A stretch of DNA of 10,278 bases. Source: Bacteroidota bacterium. GTDB taxonomy: Bacteria > Bacteroidota > Ignavibacteria > Kapaibacteriales > UBA2268. Under the pieces are notes generated by a model. That model did no database searches and was not told where the DNA came from. It saw nothing but the letters and a program-made list of their open reading frames with translations. The stretch lies in NCBI GenBank assembly GCA_027371665.1, contig DAHXMP010000445.1, positions 1-10,278 of the forward strand. Reading direction: 5' to 3'. Each line of letters starts with the position of its first letter. The first letter of the stretch is position 1. The position numbers were made by a program, and so were the translations under genes. This document shows, piece after piece, positions 6,740 through 10,278 of the stretch.

Positions 6740-8753
6740 AAGACTCCACAATATCCAAAATAATTTCCGCAATATCCTTAACCTCGATATTCTCGTCCTG
6801 GTTTAATGTCTTTACCCCGTCGCTCAGCATTGTCATGCAGAAAGGACAATTAACTGCAATCGAGGATGCTCCGGTTGCCGTCAGCTCTTCCGTCCGCTCA
6901 ATATTAACACGCTTGCCTTTCGTTTCCTCCATGAACATCTGTGCTCCGCCTGCACCGCAGCATAAGCCCCTCGACCCATGCCTTTCCGCTTCCATTATTT
7001 CCACATTCCCGATTTCTTTCAGAAGTTCCCTCGGCTGGTAATAAAAATGATTATACCTTCCGAGGTAGCATGAATCATGGTATGCAATCTTTTTCAATGC
7101 GTCGTTTGATTTTAGCTCGAGTTTTCCCTGCTTCACCAAATCGAGAAGAAAAACGGTATGGTGAATAACTTCATAATTGCCCCCGAAATCGGGATATTCA
7201 TTCTTCAAAATATTGAAGCAGTGCGGACATGCCGTTACAATTTTTTTGACATTGTATTTTGCCAGAGTCTCAACATTACCCTTTATAAGCATGTCTGCCA
7301 GATATTCATTCCCCGCCCTTCTCGCAGGGTCCCCGTTGCAGTGTTCCTCTGTTCCGAGGATTCTGAAATTAACATTTGCTATTTTAAGCAATCGGGCAAA
7401 TGCCCTTGATATTTTCTTCGCCCTGTCGTCGAAGCTTCCCGCACATCCTACCCAGTAAAGAATATCGAAGTTCGGGTCATCGGCACATGTTTTAACATTT
7501 AATCCTTCAGCCCAGTCTGCTCTTTCCGTTGGGGAGAATGCCCACGGACTGCCGTTATTCTCGAGATTCGCAAAAGCTGGCTGAAGCTCTGCCGGAAAAT
7601 CTGCATCCATCATCACGAGCGAACGCCTCATTCCGACAATTGCCGGAACATGCTCGATTGTAATCGGACATTCCTGCATACATGCACCGCAAGTCGTGCA
7701 TTGCCACAGTGCTTCGGGATTCTCATAATCCCCGATAAATTTTTTCTCTAAGATTTTTTGTTCTTTTTCAGTCAGTGTAATGTGCCCTTCAGCACCTTCT
7801 TTTTTCTGCTTCATCACAATTGGTGCCTTTTCGACTGTCCGCCTCCTGATTTGCACGATTACTTCTTTAGGACTTAACACTTTTCCCGTGATATTCGCCG
7901 GGCAGACGCTCGTACATCTTCCGCAATGAGTACATGAGTAGCCGTCGAATATGGATTTCCACGATAAATCCTCAAAATCCACGACACCGAATTTCTCGAC
8001 CCCTTCCTTCTCGAAGTCAATCTTCTCGAGCTTAGTCTCAGTCTTGTAATTCGAGAAGAAGACATTAGGTATGGATGTGTAAACGTGAAAATGTTTAGAA
8101 AAAGGAAGATAATTCGCGAAAGCAAGTATGAAGCAAATATGCACCCACCATGATATATGAGACAGAGAATATATCCGGCTCGAGGGAAGTATTGATGCTA
8201 TGAGCGAAGAAACCGGGTGCATCCATTGATGTTCGGGTTTGAAATAAGCCAATGTTGAATTATAAATCAGAAGTGCTGATACGATAACAAATATCGTTCC
8301 GAGAACAATCAGTGCGTCCTTCACTTCTTCCTTGTCTCCCTGCAGGCGTTTGACCTTATATACATATCTCCTGAACAAGGATAGAAGCACCGCAGCCAGC
8401 ACTATAACGCAAAATATTTCAGTGCATATCGTTATTACCGGATAAATTGGCCCTAAAAATTTAAGTGAAAATCCCGGGAAAATTCCCTGTATTACAGCCT
8501 CTGCCGCCGAGAACAGGAGCATGAGAAATCCCCAGAAAATTCCCGCATGAACCAATCCCGCAATCCTGAACCTGAAAATTTTCGATTGGGCAAATGCCAC
8601 TTTGATTGTATGAATTATTCTCGCAACCGGATGGTCCCAGCGTAGATCCGGCTGTGCAAGCCTTAGATATGACATCAGTCGCAGAAAATTTCGTAAGAAC
8701 AGCCCAAATGCAAAAAGCAGTACAAGTAAAAAGATAATTTGTTCGATTCCCAT
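6738..8753 (-). CDS. Membrane-bound HdrD-like Fe-S oxidoreductase, probable ETF:(mena)quinone oxidoreductase
   Basis: Product of 671 residues with the full architecture of the fused NarI-like/HdrD-like family. Hydrophobic helices lie near 4-20, 66-88, 103-127, 147-168 and 198-216, with histidines at 69, 179, 199 and 205 as candidate haem b ligands. A two-cluster ferredoxin domain follows: C274xxC277xxC280xxxC284P and C352xxC355xxC358xxxC362P. Two cysteine-rich (CCG) domains come next. The first has C437, H471-C472 and C509xxC512; the second has C562, C598-C599-G and C636xxC639. The second is complete; the first has His in place of one Cys of its CC pair. Relatives in anaerobes and beta-oxidising bacteria (DUF224/EMO type) pass electrons from reduced electron-transfer flavoprotein to menaquinone, with the Fe-S part in the cytoplasm and haems in the membrane. 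No etfAB is visible here, so the ETF partner is inference. HdrDE-like chemistry with another donor is the alternative. The ATG is chosen because the hydrophobic N-terminus begins there; no Shine-Dalgarno is seen. Confidence 0.85.
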   Translation of the reverse strand: MGIEQIIFLLVLLFAFGLFLRNFLRLMSYLRLAQPDLRWDHPVARIIHTIKVAFAQSKIFRFRIAGLVHAGIFWGFLMLLFSAAEAVIQGIFPGFSLKFLGPIYPVITICTEIFCVIVLAAVLLSLFRRYVYKVKRLQGDKEEVKDALIVLGTIFVIVSALLIYNSTLAYFKPEHQWMHPVSSLIASILPSSRIYSLSHISWWVHICFILAFANYLPFSKHFHVYTSIPNVFFSNYKTETKLEKIDFEKEGVEKFGVVDFEDLSWKSIFDGYSCTHCGRCTSVCPANITGKVLSPKEVIVQIRRRTVEKAPIVMKQKKEGAEGHITLTEKEQKILEKKFIGDYENPEALWQCTTCGACMQECPITIEHVPAIVGMRRSLVMMDADFPAELQPAFANLENNGSPWAFSPTERADWAEGLNVKTCADDPNFDILYWVGCAGSFDDRAKKISRAFARLLKIANVNFRILGTEEHCNGDPARRAGNEYLADMLIKGNVETLAKYNVKKIVTACPHCFNILKNEYPDFGGNYEVIHHTVFLLDLVKQGKLELKSNDALKKIAYHDSCYLGRYNHFYYQPRELLKEIGNVEIMEAERHGSRGLCCGAGGAQMFMEETKGKRVNIERTEELTATGASSIAVNCPFCMTMLSDGVKTLNQDENIEVKDIAEIILDIVES

Positions 8754-8833
8754 AACTTAATTTCTATTGTTGCAAATCTTCATTTCAAATTTCGTTCAAT
8801 TCCGTCATAACATAGCATAAAAACGATAATCAA

Positions 8834-8841
8834 CAAACTTA
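8834..8841 (-). promoter_or_regulatory. Possible -7 promoter box (TAAGTTTG) for the oxidoreductase gene
   Basis: Read on the - strand, 8841-8834 is TAAGTTTG, an exact fit to the Bacteroidetes -7 consensus TAnnTTTG. It lies about 80 bases before the oxidoreductase ATG in a 161-base gap with no other feature. The -33 partner is poor: only a TTTCTG lies near the expected distance. The gap also shows no convincing terminator for tyrS, so read-through is possible. Confidence 0.25.
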
Positions 8842-8914
8842 ATAAAAATTTTTGTAACAGAAATTAAGGCAGAATCTAAGCTGGAATGATAATAATATAG
8901 TAATTAAAATATAT

Positions 8915-10171
8915 CTACTGATACATTTTACCATTAATTTTATCAATTAAATTTCCCGATACCTTCAAAAATTTCCTCTTCCCAACCTTTATCAATCTTT
9001 CCTTCGATAAATCTATTTCTGCCCGGAAATCGCCGATTCTTTCGCCGTCAACCGTAACCCCGCCCTGCTCTATGAGACGCTTCGCCTCTTTCTTCGATGG
9101 TGCTAAACTCGTCAATACAAGCACATCCATCAAAGGCTGAACCTGAGACTCGACATCCAGTCTCATTTCTTCTATTTCATCGGGAACGTCTTTGTTTTTG
9201 AAAATCTTCTCGAACTCTGCGAGTGCGTTCTCGCCTGCTTCCACTCCGTGATAAATCGCAACGATTTGCTTTGCAGTTCTGACTTTTGCATCACGGGGAT
9301 TGAATGAATCTGACTTGAGCTGTTCTTCCATTTCCTTAATGTCTTTTTCTGTTCCCCTCGCACCATAGCGGAAGAAACGCAAAATCATATTATCAGGTAT
9401 TGACATCACTTTCCCAAACATGTCTCTCGGCGTATCGTTGAATGCAATGTAATTATTGTATGATTTGCTCATCTTCTCGACACCGTCAGTTCCTTCGAGA
9501 AGCGGCATTGTAAGAATCACCTGTGGCTCTGTACCATAAGCCTTCTGTATTTCCCTCCCGACAAGGAGATTGAATTTCTGGTCTGTGCCTCCCAATTCGA
9601 CATCTGAATTAATCGCCGCAGAATCCATTGCCTGAGCCAAAGGATACAGCAGTTCATGAACGCTGATTGGCTGTCCCGATTTATACCTTATGTTGAAATC
9701 GTCTCTCTCGAGCAGTTGAGCTACAGTGTATTTTGCCGACAACTCGATTACATCCCTGAATGACATTTCCCCGAGCCATTCGGAATTGTATCTCACTTCA
9801 AGCCTGTCTTTTGATAAAATCATAGTTGCCTGCTCGAGGTAAGTCTGCCCGTTAATTCTCGTCTCCTCCAAAGTGAGGTGAGGCCTTGTAACGTTTTTTC
9901 CGGTAGGGTCTCCAATCATACCCGTAAAATCGCCGATAATGAGAATCGCATGATGCCCCAAATCCTGGAACTGCCTCATCTTGTGAAGCACAACCGCATG
10001 GCCTATGTGCAGGTCCGGTTTGCTTGGGTCGCAACCAAGTTTTATAATCAGCGGCTTATTCTTTTTGATTGAAACTTCTATTTTTTTTATTAGTTCATCT
10101 TCGGGAATTATCTCGACGGCACCCGAGCGAATCAAATCCATCTGCTCATTCAGGGTAGGAAACATTAACAT
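8915..10171 (-). CDS. tyrS: Tyrosyl-tRNA synthetase
   Basis: Product of 418 residues, normal for a bacterial TyrRS; it attaches tyrosine to tRNA-Tyr in the cytoplasm. It is a class I enzyme. The HIGH motif is at 55-58 (PDLHIGH), the tyrosine-pocket signature is Y176xxxQ180xxD183, GGTDQKFN is at 194-201 and KMSKS is at 233-237. A C-terminal S4 RNA-binding domain spans about 345-405 (APSKKEAKRLIEQGGVTVDG). The GGTDQKFN form and overall length point to the TyrZ-like bacterial branch rather than the B. subtilis TyrS branch. All catalytic motifs are intact. Two ATGs compete: 10171, directly after AGAAAG with no spacing, and 10165, which has that purine stretch six bases upstream. The shorter start is at least as likely. 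No T-box-like leader or strong promoter is visible in the roughly 60 bases between this gene and the possible upstream gene end. Confidence 0.96.
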   Translation of the reverse strand: MLMFPTLNEQMDLIRSGAVEIIPEDELIKKIEVSIKKNKPLIIKLGCDPSKPDLHIGHAVVLHKMRQFQDLGHHAILIIGDFTGMIGDPTGKNVTRPHLTLEETRINGQTYLEQATMILSKDRLEVRYNSEWLGEMSFRDVIELSAKYTVAQLLERDDFNIRYKSGQPISVHELLYPLAQAMDSAAINSDVELGGTDQKFNLLVGREIQKAYGTEPQVILTMPLLEGTDGVEKMSKSYNNYIAFNDTPRDMFGKVMSIPDNMILRFFRYGARGTEKDIKEMEEQLKSDSFNPRDAKVRTAKQIVAIYHGVEAGENALAEFEKIFKNKDVPDEIEEMRLDVESQVQPLMDVLVLTSLAPSKKEAKRLIEQGGVTVDGERIGDFRAEIDLSKERLIKVGKRKFLKVSGNLIDKINGKMYQ

Positions 10172-10232
10172 CTTTCTAAATTATATTATGAAATAAACTA
10201 AGATTTATAAAATTAAGAAATATTATATTATT

Positions 10233-10278
10233 TTATTTTTGTTTTTTCTGACGGTTATTTTTGGAGAATCGCTTCTTT
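10233..10278 (-). CDS. Possible basic C-terminal tail of a gene beyond the right edge (partial)
   Basis: On the - strand, one frame is open from the window edge to TAA at 10235-10233 and reads KKRFSKNNRQKKQK. That lysine-rich ending would suit a ribosomal, helicase or other RNA-binding protein. The other two - strand frames are also open at the edge for short distances (one ends at 10255), so openness itself is no evidence; only the strongly basic composition favours this frame. The family cannot be named. If real, it is the gene immediately upstream of tyrS on the same strand. Confidence 0.27.
   Translation of the reverse strand, partial: KKRFSKNNRQKKQK

Overview
The window looks like a chromosomal segment from a member of the Bacteroidota/Ignavibacteria/Kapabacteria (FCB) side of the tree. 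Two adjacent exported proteins end in a type IX secretion (Por) type A sorting domain, a system known only from that superphylum. The rest is ordinary housekeeping content, and nothing points to a phage or plasmid. The species cannot be named from the sequence alone.

Left half, + strand (about 21-5290). A hairpin followed by a T-rich tract at 21-50 looks like the terminator of a gene to the left of the window. Two secreted-protein genes follow, 8 bases apart and probably co-transcribed. The first (89-1378) is a signal peptide, a seven-bladed WD40-type propeller and a sorting domain. The second (1387-5265) is a 1292-residue multidomain protein with a central segment reminiscent of glycoside-hydrolase-like TIM barrels, a cysteine-rich stalk with five CC pairs, and its own sorting domain. 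Both should cross the inner membrane by Sec and the outer membrane by T9SS, ending on the cell surface or outside the cell. They are clearly more AT-rich than the rest of the window.

Right half, - strand (5332-10278). Read in the direction of transcription, it holds: a possible basic C-terminal tail of a gene beyond the right edge; tyrosyl-tRNA synthetase (8915-10171); a membrane-bound heterodisulfide-reductase-like Fe-S oxidoreductase of the ETF:menaquinone oxidoreductase type (6738-8753); and a LolC/LolE-type ABC permease (5332-6558). This last gene converges on the secreted-protein pair. These three genes are metabolically unrelated: translation, electron transfer to the quinone pool, and envelope lipoprotein export. 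They look like a loose same-strand run rather than one pathway.

The most unusual non-coding feature is a roughly 133-base element (6589-6721) between the oxidoreductase and the permease. It is bounded by a perfect 10-base inverted repeat and filled with two diverged tandem units, each carrying its own hairpin. It has the look of a small non-autonomous mobile element or a structured RNA. The strongest candidates for undescribed biology are this element and the large secreted protein.
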